This document shows, one piece after another, positions 44,195-53,264 of a DNA stretch of 64,000 nucleotides; the first letter of the stretch is position 1, and each line of letters opens with the position of its first letter. The DNA is from Putridiphycobacter sp965230195. Lineage in GTDB: Bacteria > Bacteroidota > Bacteroidia > Flavobacteriales_D > Crocinitomicaceae. The stretch spans positions 3,286,001 to 3,350,000 of the forward strand of contig OZ245997.1 of the NCBI GenBank assembly GCA_965230195.1, given 5' to 3'. The position numbers and the translations under genes were made by a program. Below the pieces are notes generated by a model. It saw only the letters and a program-made list of their open reading frames with translations, searched no databases and was not told the origin of the DNA.

Positions 44195-45040
44195 CTATCC
44201 TTTAAACATTTTTACAGTTTGCGTTATTTTTTCTTTTAAATCTTTACGATCAACTATGAAATCAAGGAAGCCGTGTTCCATGACAAATTCTGAACGTTGA
44301 AAACCATCAGGAAGGTCTCTACCAATAGTTTCTTTCACTACTCTTGGTCCTGCAAAGGCTATAAGGGCATTGGGTTCCGAGATATTAATATCCCCTAACA
44401 TAGCAAAAGAAGCCGTAACCCCCCCTGTAGTAGGATCAGTAAGGAAAGAAATATATGGCAATTTGGCATCACTCAATTGAGATAATTTAGCGGATACTTT
44501 GGCCATTTGCATTAGTGATAATCCGGCTTCCATCATCCTTGCACCACCTGATTTTGAAATAATCATTATCGGGCAGTTTAAGCTAATTGCCTTATCAATT
44601 GCCCGTGCAATTTTTTCTCCCATCACACTACCTAATGATCCACCAATAAAACCAAAGTCCATGGCAGCAACCACAATTTGTTCACCATTCATTTTTCCGT
44701 GAACGGTCTTAATGGCGTCTTTTAAACCAGTTTTTTCTTGTGTGGCTTTAATTCTGTCTGGATATTTCTTGGTATCCTCAAATTTTAAAGGGTCTCCCGA
44801 AGTTAATCCCTTAGAGAATTCAGTGTATTTTGAATCGTCGAAAATCACACTGAAATAGCCATCAGACGGTAAACGGTCATGATGGTTACAATTCGGACAG
44901 ACACAAAGGTTTTCCCTGTGATCATCCGTAGAGATTACAGTTTTACATGTTGGACATTTATACCATAAACCCTCAGGTGTTTCTTTTTTATCTTTAGTAG
45001 AGGTAGTAATACCATCTTTCGATCTTTTAAACCAACCCAT
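44195..45040 (-). CDS. accD: Acetyl-CoA carboxylase carboxyltransferase subunit beta
   Basis: 281 residues. The N-terminal zinc ribbon has C29-x2-C32 and C48-x2-C51 (YKCPTCKTVISTDD and CVCPNCN). The crotonase-like body contains SGGARMMEAGLSLMQMAK, ISFLTDPTTGGVTASFAMLG and LIAFAGPRVVKETIG. With AccA it transfers the carboxyl group from biotin carrier to acetyl-CoA in the first step of fatty-acid synthesis. It follows fbaB by 12 bp in the apparent HK-cmk-fbaB-accD unit. Confidence 0.97.
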   Translation of the reverse strand: MGWFKRSKDGITTSTKDKKETPEGLWYKCPTCKTVISTDDHRENLCVCPNCNHHDRLPSDGYFSVIFDDSKYTEFSKGLTSGDPLKFEDTKKYPDRIKATQEKTGLKDAIKTVHGKMNGEQIVVAAMDFGFIGGSLGSVMGEKIARAIDKAISLNCPIMIISKSGGARMMEAGLSLMQMAKVSAKLSQLSDAKLPYISFLTDPTTGGVTASFAMLGDINISEPNALIAFAGPRVVKETIGRDLPDGFQRSEFVMEHGFLDFIVDRKDLKEKITQTVKMFKG

Positions 45041-45052
45041 AATTTAAATTTT

Positions 45053-46117
45053 TTACGCAATCGTTATCGACTCATCAGCGTAAACCGATTGCACTGCTTT
45101 AATAATTTCAACTCCCTCGTTCATTGGTTTCTGGAAGGCTTTTCTTCCAAGAATTAAACCTTGTCCGCCTGCTCTTTTATTAACAACGGCTGTTTTGACT
45201 GCTTCCTGTAAGTCAGAAGCATCATTACCAGTAGAAGCACCTCCTGAATTAATTAGTCCGTTTCTTCCCATATAGCAGTTAGCTACCTGGTATCTGCACA
45301 AATCAATTAAATGATCAGATGATAACTCAGAATACATTTTTGGATGTGATTTTCCGAATCCGATAGCAGGGTATGCACCGTTTAATGTTGGTAATTTTTG
45401 TTTAATGATATCCGCCTGAATAGTTACACCAAGGTGATTAGCCTGCGCAGTAATATCAGTAGAAGTATGATAGTCAACACCATCTTTTTTGAAACCACTG
45501 TTTCTTACATAGCACCATAAAATGGTTGCCATACCTAATTCATGTGCTCTTTCAAAAGCCTGAGCAATTTCGATAATTTGTCTTTCAGATTCTTCTGATC
45601 CAAAGTAAATGGTGGCACCAACAGCGGTTGCACCCATGTTCCAGGCATCTTCAACCGACCCAAATTCAATTTGATTAAAGGTATTTGGATAAGACAAAAA
45701 TTCGTTGTGATTTAATTTTACAATGAAAGGTATTTTATGCGCATATTTTCTGGCAGAGGCTGCTAAAACTCCAAAAGTCGAAGCAACACCATTACAACCA
45801 GCTTCAATTGCCAATTTTACAATGTTTTCAGGGTCAAAATATATCGGGTTTGGTGAAAAAGATGCACCAGCCGAATGTTCAATACCCTGGTCTACCGGTA
45901 AAATAGATAAATACCCGGAATTACCTAAACTTCCCGCGCTGTATAATGCTTGTAAACTCTTTAATACTTGTGGACTTCTGTTGGTCTGACCAAAACATCT
46001 GTCAACGAAATCAGCACCTGGTAAGTGAATTAAATCCTTTGAAATTGTTGTACATTGGTGGGATAATAACGCTTCTCCCTCTTTACCTAATAGTTCAACT
46101 ACTTTGTTTACACTCAT
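45053..46117 (-). CDS. fbaB: Class I fructose-bisphosphate aldolase (FbaB/DhnA type)
   Basis: 354 residues, close to E. coli FbaB in length. Recognised by LSILPVDQGIEHSAGASF, the FNQIEFGSVEDAWNMGATAV region, and the catalytic-lysine neighbourhood DIIKQKLPT; GLINSGGASTGN binds phosphate toward the C-terminus. It interconverts fructose-1,6-bisphosphate with dihydroxyacetone phosphate and glyceraldehyde-3-phosphate through a Schiff base. It sits in a close-packed unit upstream of accD; a -7 box lies 22 bp before the ATG. Confidence 0.95.
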   Translation of the reverse strand: MSVNKVVELLGKEGEALLSHQCTTISKDLIHLPGADFVDRCFGQTNRSPQVLKSLQALYSAGSLGNSGYLSILPVDQGIEHSAGASFSPNPIYFDPENIVKLAIEAGCNGVASTFGVLAASARKYAHKIPFIVKLNHNEFLSYPNTFNQIEFGSVEDAWNMGATAVGATIYFGSEESERQIIEIAQAFERAHELGMATILWCYVRNSGFKKDGVDYHTSTDITAQANHLGVTIQADIIKQKLPTLNGAYPAIGFGKSHPKMYSELSSDHLIDLCRYQVANCYMGRNGLINSGGASTGNDASDLQEAVKTAVVNKRAGGQGLILGRKAFQKPMNEGVEIIKAVQSVYADESITIA

Positions 46118-46139
46118 TATTTAGTATTTATATTTTTGG

Positions 46140-46147
46140 CAAAATTA
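46140..46147 (-). promoter_or_regulatory. -7 box (TAATTTTG) of fbaB
   Basis: Exact TAnnTTTG on the minus strand, 22 bp before the fbaB ATG, so fbaB-accD can be transcribed apart from cmk. Confidence 0.6.
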
Positions 46148-46193
46148 ATAAAAGTTTTTTTTTATCAATCATAAATAAAAATCTATTGCCGAA

Positions 46194-46880
46194 TTAATCT
46201 GAAATTCGTTCATTTATAATGCTCATCACTTTGTCAAACTGCTCTTCGGGACTTAAAAAAGAGTTGTCAATCACAATAGCATCATCAGCCTGAGTTAATG
46301 GACTAACCGAACGATTCATATCAATATAATCTCTGTGTTTAAGATTGTTTTTAACCTCGTCAAAATTAATCTTTGGGTTTTTCTCCTGCATTTCTTTTAA
46401 TCGTCTTTCCGCTCTGATGTCAATATCAGCTGTCATAAAAAGTTTGATTTCGGCATTAGGAAATACTACCGTACCAATATCTCTGCCATCCATTACAACA
46501 CCGCCTGCCTGTCCCATTTCCTGTTGAAGGCTAACCAGTTTTTCACGTACCTCCTTAACAGCACTGATCTGACTTACCCGTTTGGATACTTCAATTGAAC
46601 GGATTTCCTGTTCAATATTAACGCCATTTAGCCAGGTTTCGGAACGGCCTTTCTCATTGAGTTTAAATTCAATTTTAATATGAGGTAAGGCATCCAGAAC
46701 CTGCTGTTTTAAAAATGTTGCATCCTTAAGTAATCCTTCTTTCATTAAATAATAGGTAACAGCACGGTACATTGCGCCACTATCCACATAATGATATCCT
46801 ATTTTTTTTGCCACTTCCTTGGCAATCGTACTTTTTCCGCATGATGAATAACCATCAATTGCAATAGTAATTTTACTCAC
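46194..46880 (-). CDS. cmk: (d)CMP kinase
   Basis: 228 residues. P-loop GYSSCGKST near the N-terminus, DSGAMYRAVTYYL just after, and MDGRDIGTVVFPNAEIKLFM with the nucleotide-binding residues in the middle, all standard for Cmk. It phosphorylates CMP and dCMP in pyrimidine salvage. Nine base pairs separate it from the histidine kinase upstream. Confidence 0.97.
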   Translation of the reverse strand: MSKITIAIDGYSSCGKSTIAKEVAKKIGYHYVDSGAMYRAVTYYLMKEGLLKDATFLKQQVLDALPHIKIEFKLNEKGRSETWLNGVNIEQEIRSIEVSKRVSQISAVKEVREKLVSLQQEMGQAGGVVMDGRDIGTVVFPNAEIKLFMTADIDIRAERRLKEMQEKNPKINFDEVKNNLKHRDYIDMNRSVSPLTQADDAIVIDNSFLSPEEQFDKVMSIINERISD

Positions 46881-46889
46881 ACTTTAGCT

Positions 46890-48119
46890 TTATAAGTTAT
46901 TTGGAAATTTAAAATGGTAATGTGTCCCATTGTCAATCTCCCGTTCAAAAGTTCCATCTAATTGTTCAGTAAGTGTATCAATCAGTTCCAGTCCAAACGA
47001 AATTTTATGATCCTGTCCATCCCAATGTCCGTTATCAGAATAAAGGAATTCAATAAAATTTTCAGTTTGCCTGAATTTGATTGAAATTTTACCTTCGGTT
47101 TTGTCTTTAAATCCGTGTTTTAGTGAATTAGAGGTTAATTCATTTAACAGGAGCGCAAGTGGCACCATGTATTCGGGGGTGATGAATTTTAGTTCGGCTT
47201 CAATATTTCTCTCAATTGGAATTTCAACCGAGTACGAGCGGATCAGCTCATAAGTTAATGTTTCGAAATATGACGAAATGTCAATTTTCGATAAATCTTT
47301 GGTTTGATATATTTTTTCATGAATCAGTGACATGGCAATCACACGATTGGTCGCTTCCTTAAATTGCTTAATAATTTCTGGGTCGTCAATATCTTTCGAT
47401 TGAAGACGGAGCAGACTGGTAATAACCTGTAAATTGTTTTTAACCCGGTGGTGAATTTCCTTCAACATTACCGTTTTTTCTTCATTTTGCTCCAGTACAA
47501 TTTTATTGTTCTCCCTCAGTTTTTTATTGGTAATCTGATATTTCAGATTAGTAATGTTCTGTGTTTTAAAAAAAAGAATCAGCAAATAACTAATCAATAA
47601 ACACCCTAATACAGCCGATAAATAATAATCAACCTGCATTTCAACAGGATACTCGTGAATGGTTTTAAAATGATAATCTTGCAGAACAGCCTGATAAAAT
47701 ATTAAACCGATAAAGTTGATAATTAATATAGTAACCCCCCAGTAAACATTAATGGTATAAAAACCATATTGAACGATAACAATAATCCAGATTAAATCAA
47801 TAAACCTTTCAGGATTATTCAGACTGTAGATATTGTATTGAATAATAAATGACGCCAGAATGACGGTTATTTTGGAAATTAAAGTATGCTTTCCAAATTT
47901 TGCCATATACCACAGGGCAGAAACAGATAAGGAAGTGCATATCAGAGATATCCAAAAATTGACAGCTTTAGCAGGTGTTTCGATTAAAGTTGGTGTATGT
48001 AAAATCATCAGAATCGAAAACACTACAAACCCAAGGATGTAGATTCTGTAAGAGAGTATAAACATAGACTGACTATGATAGTCCTTGGATTGAATTTTCG
48101 GAATTTGGAATATACTCAT
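46890..48119 (-). CDS. Membrane-bound sensor histidine kinase (HisKA_2 type)
   Basis: 409 residues from the start at 48119. The first about 200 residues carry roughly six membrane helices without a recognisable ligand domain. The kinase part has LKEIHHRVKNNLQVITSLL, the HisKA_2 phospho-acceptor box (with the HH pair), and NELTSNSLKHGF for the ATPase N box. No response regulator is encoded next to it. A frame extends to 48131, but a -7 box TATATTTG (48129-48136) sits there, so the shorter start is favoured and the mRNA is nearly leaderless. Confidence 0.88.
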   Translation of the reverse strand: MSIFQIPKIQSKDYHSQSMFILSYRIYILGFVVFSILMILHTPTLIETPAKAVNFWISLICTSLSVSALWYMAKFGKHTLISKITVILASFIIQYNIYSLNNPERFIDLIWIIVIVQYGFYTINVYWGVTILIINFIGLIFYQAVLQDYHFKTIHEYPVEMQVDYYLSAVLGCLLISYLLILFFKTQNITNLKYQITNKKLRENNKIVLEQNEEKTVMLKEIHHRVKNNLQVITSLLRLQSKDIDDPEIIKQFKEATNRVIAMSLIHEKIYQTKDLSKIDISSYFETLTYELIRSYSVEIPIERNIEAELKFITPEYMVPLALLLNELTSNSLKHGFKDKTEGKISIKFRQTENFIEFLYSDNGHWDGQDHKISFGLELIDTLTEQLDGTFEREIDNGTHYHFKFPNNL

Positions 48120-48128
48120 TGGTAAAAT

Positions 48129-48136
48129 CAAATATA
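48129..48136 (-). promoter_or_regulatory. -7 box (TATATTTG) of the histidine kinase gene
   Basis: Exact TAnnTTTG on the minus strand, nine bases before the ATG at 48119. It overlaps the alternative ATG at 48131, which argues for the shorter start. Confidence 0.6.
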
Positions 48137-48148
48137 AAGTATATTATG

Positions 48149-48156
48149 TATTTTTG
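48149..48156 (+). promoter_or_regulatory. -7 box (TATTTTTG) of the SDR/MutS-like operon
   Basis: Exact TAnnTTTG on the plus strand, 23 bp before the SDR ATG at 48180, and only 12 bp from the divergent -7 box of the histidine kinase. Confidence 0.6.
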
Positions 48157-48179
48157 CGTGAAATTGTAATATTTTATTC

Positions 48180-48968
48180 ATGGCTGATCCTAAAATCGTT
48201 TGGATAACAGGCGCATCCTCAGGAATTGGACGCGCGCTTTCTAAGGAATATAACAAAAGGGGGGATTTTGTGATTCTATCGTCCAGGAAAAAGGAAGGAC
48301 TTCTTGAAACACAATCTCAACTTAAAGACCCTGAAAGGAGTAGTATCCAACTATTAGATCTGGAGGATTCCAACTCATTTGATACTATTACCGAAACGGT
48401 TATTAAAGCACATGGAAGAATTGATGTTTTGGTGAATAATGGTGGAATTAGTCAAAGAAGTGAGGTTCATGAAACACCATTGGCCGTTGATAGAAAAATC
48501 ATGGAAATCAACTATTTTGGAAATATTGCATTAACCAAATCTGTACTGCCGTATATGCGAACCCAAAAAGAAGGACATATAGTGGTAATATCCAGTATTG
48601 CAGGAAAATTTGGTTTTTATTTGAGATCTGCATACGCGGCCTCAAAACATGCATTGCAAGGTTTTTATGAAAGCCTTTTATTGGAGGAAGCGAAGAATAA
48701 TATAAATGTGACTTTGGCTTATCCGGGAAAAATCAATACACCAATTTCAGTTTCAGCAATTAACCATAAAGGGGACCAGCATGGTGTGATGGATCATAAT
48801 CAAGAAACCGGTATGTCTGCAGAAGTCTGTGCAAAAACCATCATTAAAGCAGTTGATCGAAAAAAGAAATCAGTTTTAGTTGGTAATAAAGAAATTAAGG
48901 CTGTTTACATCAAGCGATACTTTCCACGTCTTTTTTGGAGAATCATTAAAAATCAAAAAGCAACATAG
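48180..48968 (+). CDS. SDR-family oxidoreductase (DHRS7-like)
   Basis: 262 residues, classical SDR. Cofactor loop TGASSGIGRAL at 10-20, NNGGISQRS, VISSIAGKFG for the catalytic Ser, and the YAASKHALQGF motif with Tyr-x3-Lys. The similarity to the animal and bacterial DHRS7/DHRS7B group and its typical VALAYPGKINTPIS region suggest a hydrophobic ketone or lipid-like substrate; nothing more specific can be read. Its TAG stop is followed at once by the MutS-like gene, so the two are co-transcribed. Confidence 0.88.
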   Translation: MADPKIVWITGASSGIGRALSKEYNKRGDFVILSSRKKEGLLETQSQLKDPERSSIQLLDLEDSNSFDTITETVIKAHGRIDVLVNNGGISQRSEVHETPLAVDRKIMEINYFGNIALTKSVLPYMRTQKEGHIVVISSIAGKFGFYLRSAYAASKHALQGFYESLLLEEAKNNINVTLAYPGKINTPISVSAINHKGDQHGVMDHNQETGMSAEVCAKTIIKAVDRKKKSVLVGNKEIKAVYIKRYFPRLFWRIIKNQKAT

Positions 48969-48974
48969 GTGAAT

Positions 48975-50750
48975 ATGCATTCGAGTCCCGAAGATTTCTA
49001 TAGCGGAGAAGTAACAACTTATCAGGAAGAATTAAAGATTAAAAAGAAACGGTTAATTGCCCTGGGAATGCTCAGGTTATTGAGTTTTGTTTTAACTGGT
49101 TTTGGTATTTACTACACCATAAATATTGATGTTTGGCCTATCATAATTGGAGTCGTTGGCTTTTCCGCTTTCCTGTTTTTGGTGAGCCGTTATGCTGATG
49201 CTCAGGTTAAGAAAAAGCAGATTGAATATCTTATTGAGATCAATAGAAATGAACTGAAGCGCCTGAGTGGAGAAGCTGTAAAAGCTGATAGCGGCAAAGA
49301 CTTTATTGATGATACGCATGCCTACTCATCTGATATTGATTTGTTTGGAGAAGGTTCCTTCTTTCAAATGATCAACAGGACTGAATTAAAAGAAAGTCGC
49401 ATTAAGCTGGCCAATATTCTGAAAAGTAATGCCATTGAAAACATTGTTGAAAAGCAGAATGGGGTTAAGGAATTGGCTGCAATGCCCAAATGGCGACAGA
49501 ATTATAAGATGCTCGCTAATCATGTAAAGTCAGAAATTCCAAGGTCAGTAATTGTGGAGTGGATGAATACTTACAGTTCATTTATTCCAAAATTTGTTTT
49601 TATTCTTTCCAGAATATTTCCTGTTGTTTCGTTCTTGGCTTTCGTACTCTACGGATTTGGTTTTTTAAGTTCCACACCACTTCTGATCATGTTTTTTGGT
49701 GGTTTGTTGGTTTCTTCATTCTTTATTAAGAAAATCAATAAATTATCAATCCATGTCAGCCAGTTAAAATCTGCTTTTTCGAATTACTCAAAATTGATAG
49801 AAGAGATAGAAAAAACTGAATTTAAATCTGAGATTTGCCAGAAAGAAAAAGAAAAAATAAAATCAGATACTGAAAGAGCTTCAGCTATTTTGAATCAGTT
49901 TTCAAAACATTTAAGTGCCTTAGATCAGCGGAACAATATTTTGTTCGCTGTATTAGGAAACGGATTTCTTTTGTGGGATTGTCACCATGCCTATAAAATA
50001 GAAAACTGGATTAGCTTAAATAATAGTCCGGTTGAAAAGTGGTTTGAAACCATTGAGTTTTTTGATGCTTATAATAGCCTTGGAACATTTGCTTTTAATC
50101 ATCCAACCTATAATTATCCTGAAATTAATGAACAGGCAAATTTTGTAATTCAAACTAAACAAATTGGACATTTAATGATTGATCCTGTAAAGAGAGTGGA
50201 CAATGATTTTGAAATTTTGTCATCCAACTTTAAAATCATTACGGGAGCCAATATGGCCGGGAAAAGTACTTTTTTAAGAACAATGGCCACAGCGATCGTA
50301 TCAGCAAATATTGGTTTGCCTTTATGTAGTAAAAAAACAATGTATAAACCTGTAAAATTGATTACGAGTATGAGAAATACCGATTCACTTCAGGATGATT
50401 CGTCTTACTTTTTCTCCGAATTAGTAAGGTTAAAATTTATTGTTGATGCCATAAAGGATAATGCTTATTTTATTATTCTTGATGAGATTTTAAAAGGAAC
50501 AAATAGCAAGGACAAAGAAGAAGGTTCAAAGAAGTTGATGCGGAAATTGTCCAAGTCAGATTCATGTGGCATAATTGCAACCCACGATTTAGGACTTTGC
50601 GAAATAGCAAACGATATTCCGACCATACAAAATCATTATTTTGATGCTGAAATCATTGATAATGAGTTGTTTTTTGATTATACCCTGAAAGATGGTGTCT
50701 GCCAGAATATGAACGCTTCTTTCCTCCTGAAAAAGATGGAAATCGTTTAA
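48975..50750 (+). CDS. Membrane-anchored MutS-like ATPase
   Basis: 591 residues from the ATG at 48975 (a GTG at 48969, right after the SDR stop, is an alternative). Two membrane segments lie at about 30-65 and two more at about 200-245, with a helical lever-like region between. The C-terminal third is the MutS ATPase: Walker A GANMAGKSTFLRT, then GLPLCSKKTM, Walker B YFIILDEILKGTN and the switch IIATHDLGL. Canonical MutS recognition domains (the Phe-x-Glu mismatch clamp) are absent, so classic mismatch repair is unlikely. This TM-MutS form occurs in Bacteroidota with no known role. It is encoded directly behind the SDR gene. Confidence 0.85.
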   Translation: MHSSPEDFYSGEVTTYQEELKIKKKRLIALGMLRLLSFVLTGFGIYYTINIDVWPIIIGVVGFSAFLFLVSRYADAQVKKKQIEYLIEINRNELKRLSGEAVKADSGKDFIDDTHAYSSDIDLFGEGSFFQMINRTELKESRIKLANILKSNAIENIVEKQNGVKELAAMPKWRQNYKMLANHVKSEIPRSVIVEWMNTYSSFIPKFVFILSRIFPVVSFLAFVLYGFGFLSSTPLLIMFFGGLLVSSFFIKKINKLSIHVSQLKSAFSNYSKLIEEIEKTEFKSEICQKEKEKIKSDTERASAILNQFSKHLSALDQRNNILFAVLGNGFLLWDCHHAYKIENWISLNNSPVEKWFETIEFFDAYNSLGTFAFNHPTYNYPEINEQANFVIQTKQIGHLMIDPVKRVDNDFEILSSNFKIITGANMAGKSTFLRTMATAIVSANIGLPLCSKKTMYKPVKLITSMRNTDSLQDDSSYFFSELVRLKFIVDAIKDNAYFIILDEILKGTNSKDKEEGSKKLMRKLSKSDSCGIIATHDLGLCEIANDIPTIQNHYFDAEIIDNELFFDYTLKDGVCQNMNASFLLKKMEIV

Positions 50751-50846
50751 AAAACGGATGCAGAAGTAAACTTTATCAATATTATTACGTTAATAAATTG
50801 TATGCCTGAATGATAGTTAGTTTAATTATCTCTGATAAAAAAAGAC

Positions 50847-50854
50847 TATCTTTA
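50847..50854 (+). promoter_or_regulatory. -7-like box (TATCTTTA)
   Basis: Seven of eight positions of TAnnTTTG, 61 bp before the ankyrin gene start at 50916. Confidence 0.35.
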
Positions 50855-50915
50855 CGTGAATACAATCAAAAAGTGATGTGGAGTAGAGGTGTTGACTTTG
50901 ATTTAAAGTGAAAAC

Positions 50916-51452
50916 ATGATTAAAACAATACTTACCTGTACATTATTTTTGTTTTGTAGTCTGCTCATTGCTCAGGATGATATTTTTACAGCTTCAAGAA
51001 AAGGTGATACGGATGCGGTTAAACAAATGTATAAAATCAATCCCGACACTGTTAATGCAAAAAACTATTCAGGTCATAGTCCTTTGATATTAGCTTCATA
51101 CCGTAATCAGGTAGATATGGTGAAACTATTAATTGAACTAGGGGCAGATATTGACTATAACTTTGGACAGGGAGCGGCTATTCATGGTGCGGCGTTTAAA
51201 GGAAATATGGAAATCATAAAAGTATTGTTGGAACATAATGCAAAATTGAACGTACCCGATAATAATGGCACAACACCGTTGATTTATGCAACGATTTTTA
51301 ACCATACCGAAATAGCTGAATTGTTATTTGCTAAAGGCAGTGACCCCAATTTAAAAGATCATTCGGGCAAATCAGCGGCGGTTTATGCCAAAGAACTTAA
51401 AAATACGGTTTTAACGAACCTTTTTGATACAAAAAAAACTAACCAGAATTAA
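50916..51452 (+). CDS. Exported ankyrin-repeat protein
   Basis: 178 residues. Signal peptide (1-19, SLLIA-Q), then about four ankyrin repeats (SGHSPLILASYRNQVDMVKL, GAAIHGAAFKGNMEIIKVLL, NGTTPLIYATIFNHTEIAEL, GKSAAVYAKEL) from about residue 28 to 165. Ankyrin repeats are protein-binding, so an envelope-located binding partner is expected. The next gene, a secreted T9SS protein, follows just 2 bp downstream, so the two form one transcription unit. Confidence 0.85.
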   Translation: MIKTILTCTLFLFCSLLIAQDDIFTASRKGDTDAVKQMYKINPDTVNAKNYSGHSPLILASYRNQVDMVKLLIELGADIDYNFGQGAAIHGAAFKGNMEIIKVLLEHNAKLNVPDNNGTTPLIYATIFNHTEIAELLFAKGSDPNLKDHSGKSAAVYAKELKNTVLTNLFDTKKTNQN

Positions 51453-51454
51453 CT

Positions 51455-53065
51455 ATGATTATGAAAATGATTCGACAACTAGGTGTTTTTCTTACCGTTT
51501 TTCTAGCCGGGTCCAGTTTATTTGGACAAAACTGGCAGGGATCTCAGACTGTTAATGCAGGTCAGAACATGACCTTATCTTTATATATTGATCCTGCCGC
51601 TGATACAGTACAGATTACAATGACAGGACCGGCCAATCAATGGAAAGGATACGGGTTTGGAGGAAGTGCCATGTCCGGAACTTATGCCATAATTACGGAT
51701 GGTAACGGATTAATAGAGGAGCGTGAAATGGGGAACCATACTTCCGGAACTGTATTGACTTCTTCTTTAATCAGTTCTTCTTTTTCAACTTCAGGCGGGG
51801 TGACAACTACAACGGTAACCAGATCGCTAACCGGTCTGACAGCAAACCATTATACTTTTTCCGGAGGTGCAATTACTATTCCAATTATATGGGCATATGG
51901 TAGTGGTGTTTCATTAGCATATCATGGGTCAAACAGAGGGCCTTCTACTATAACCATGAGTCAGGATTGCGATATCGCCAGTACAGATTCTACATTTACT
52001 GTAAATGCCTGTCAGTTCTATTTGTCACCAAGTACAACTCAATTATGGACTGCTAGTGGTACTTATAATGATACTATACCAAATGCAGCAGGTTGTGACA
52101 GTGTACTGACCATCAATTTATCGATTAATAATAATGACACCTTATTGCAGGCTATTGTTTGTGATGAGTACGTTTCGCCAAGCGGAAATTATACCTGGAC
52201 TCAAACGGGAGTATATGCTGATACTATTCAAAACAGTTTGGGGTGCGATAGTGTTATTACAGTTGATTTAAAAGTAAATAATACAGATACTATTATAACT
52301 GTTGAAACCTGTGATGGTTTTTATGTTTCACCAAGTGGAAATTATACCTGGACCTCTGCAGGGACTTATTTGGATACCATTCCAAATTCGCTGAGTTGCG
52401 ACAGTATTATTACTGTTAATGTGGTATTCCCTCAGTTTTTTACCTATTCTATCAGCCCGATCAGCTGTAGCGACTATACTTCACCAAGTGGAAACCATGT
52501 ATGGACTACCAGTGGTACTTATATGGATACCATTCAAAACCCGGGAGGTTGTGATACCATAGTTACTGTTGATTTGACGATAGCAAACGTCAATACTTCT
52601 GTGACACAACAGGAACATGTATTAACCGCTGATGTAATTCAGGGAGGGGTCACTTATCAATGGTTAGATTGCCATGATGGCTATTCAGTAATTCCTGGTG
52701 AAACCAATGCTACTTATACTGCAACAGCTAACGGTGAGTATGCTGTAGCTATAACAATTAACGGATGTACTGATACTTCTGCCTGTTATACTGTAAATAC
52801 TATAGGCCTTGGCTTTGATAACCATGATATAACGGTAAAATATTATCCGAATCCTACCACCGGACAAGTAACCATTAATTTAGGAGTGGTTCATGATAAT
52901 ATCCAGATCAGAGTGGTAAACGTTGCCGGAAAAGAAGTATCCAGAAGTCATTTTACAAACACTGATATGGCCATTGTAGAAATCAAATCAGAGAAAGGAT
53001 TATACTTTGTTGAGTTGATCGAAGAAGGTGAATTGGTTGGTGTTTTAAAAGTGATTAAGCAATAA
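51455..53065 (+). CDS. T9SS type A protein with a DOMON-like domain and four Cys-flanked repeats
   Basis: 536 residues. Signal peptide (about 1-25). Residues about 27-170 resemble a DOMON/heme- or sugar-binding beta sandwich (NWQGSQTVNAGQNMTLSLYI and WKGYGFGGSAMSGTYAI). Residues about 185-375 contain four imperfect repeats of 50-60 residues, each with the pattern C-x(3)-YVSPSGNYTW...DTIQNSLGCDSVITV, so a cysteine at both ends. The tail (about 465-536) is a T9SS type A signal: VKYYPNPTTGQVTIN, NVAGKEVSRS and GLYFVELI. It is exported to the surface, directly behind the ankyrin gene. Function unknown. Confidence 0.85.
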   Translation: MIMKMIRQLGVFLTVFLAGSSLFGQNWQGSQTVNAGQNMTLSLYIDPAADTVQITMTGPANQWKGYGFGGSAMSGTYAIITDGNGLIEEREMGNHTSGTVLTSSLISSSFSTSGGVTTTTVTRSLTGLTANHYTFSGGAITIPIIWAYGSGVSLAYHGSNRGPSTITMSQDCDIASTDSTFTVNACQFYLSPSTTQLWTASGTYNDTIPNAAGCDSVLTINLSINNNDTLLQAIVCDEYVSPSGNYTWTQTGVYADTIQNSLGCDSVITVDLKVNNTDTIITVETCDGFYVSPSGNYTWTSAGTYLDTIPNSLSCDSIITVNVVFPQFFTYSISPISCSDYTSPSGNHVWTTSGTYMDTIQNPGGCDTIVTVDLTIANVNTSVTQQEHVLTADVIQGGVTYQWLDCHDGYSVIPGETNATYTATANGEYAVAITINGCTDTSACYTVNTIGLGFDNHDITVKYYPNPTTGQVTINLGVVHDNIQIRVVNVAGKEVSRSHFTNTDMAIVEIKSEKGLYFVELIEEGELVGVLKVIKQ

Positions 53066-53090
53066 ACAGATTTATTTGATTCTAATATTG

Positions 53091-53124
53091 ATAAGCGCGG
53101 ACCAGTGGTTTGCGCTTATTTTTT
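53091..53124 (+). terminator. Rho-independent terminator
   Basis: ATAAGCGC (53091-53098) pairs with GCGCTTAT, loop of about 14 bases, followed by TTTTTTATAT, 26 bp after the stop of the T9SS gene. Confidence 0.75.
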
Positions 53125-53154
53125 ATATAAACTATTATTTGAACGTTCAACTTT

Positions 53155-53247
53155 GAGGCCTCTCGGCTCAGCCGAAACCTCAAGCTTCTCTTGTAGTAGG
53201 CCGGGATCTCAAGTTTTTCTTTTGGCGAGCAGAGGCCTCAGACCTCT
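53155..53247. repeat. Low-order intergenic repeat region
   Basis: Two copies of the palindrome GAGGCCTC (53155-53162 and 53232-53239), 77 bp apart, flank two CTCAAG-nTTnTCTT words at 53179 and 53208 (29 bp apart). No gene or recognised element; it resembles decayed intergenic repeat DNA. Confidence 0.35.
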
Positions 53248-53264
53248 TTAATGTTTCGCCAGTT

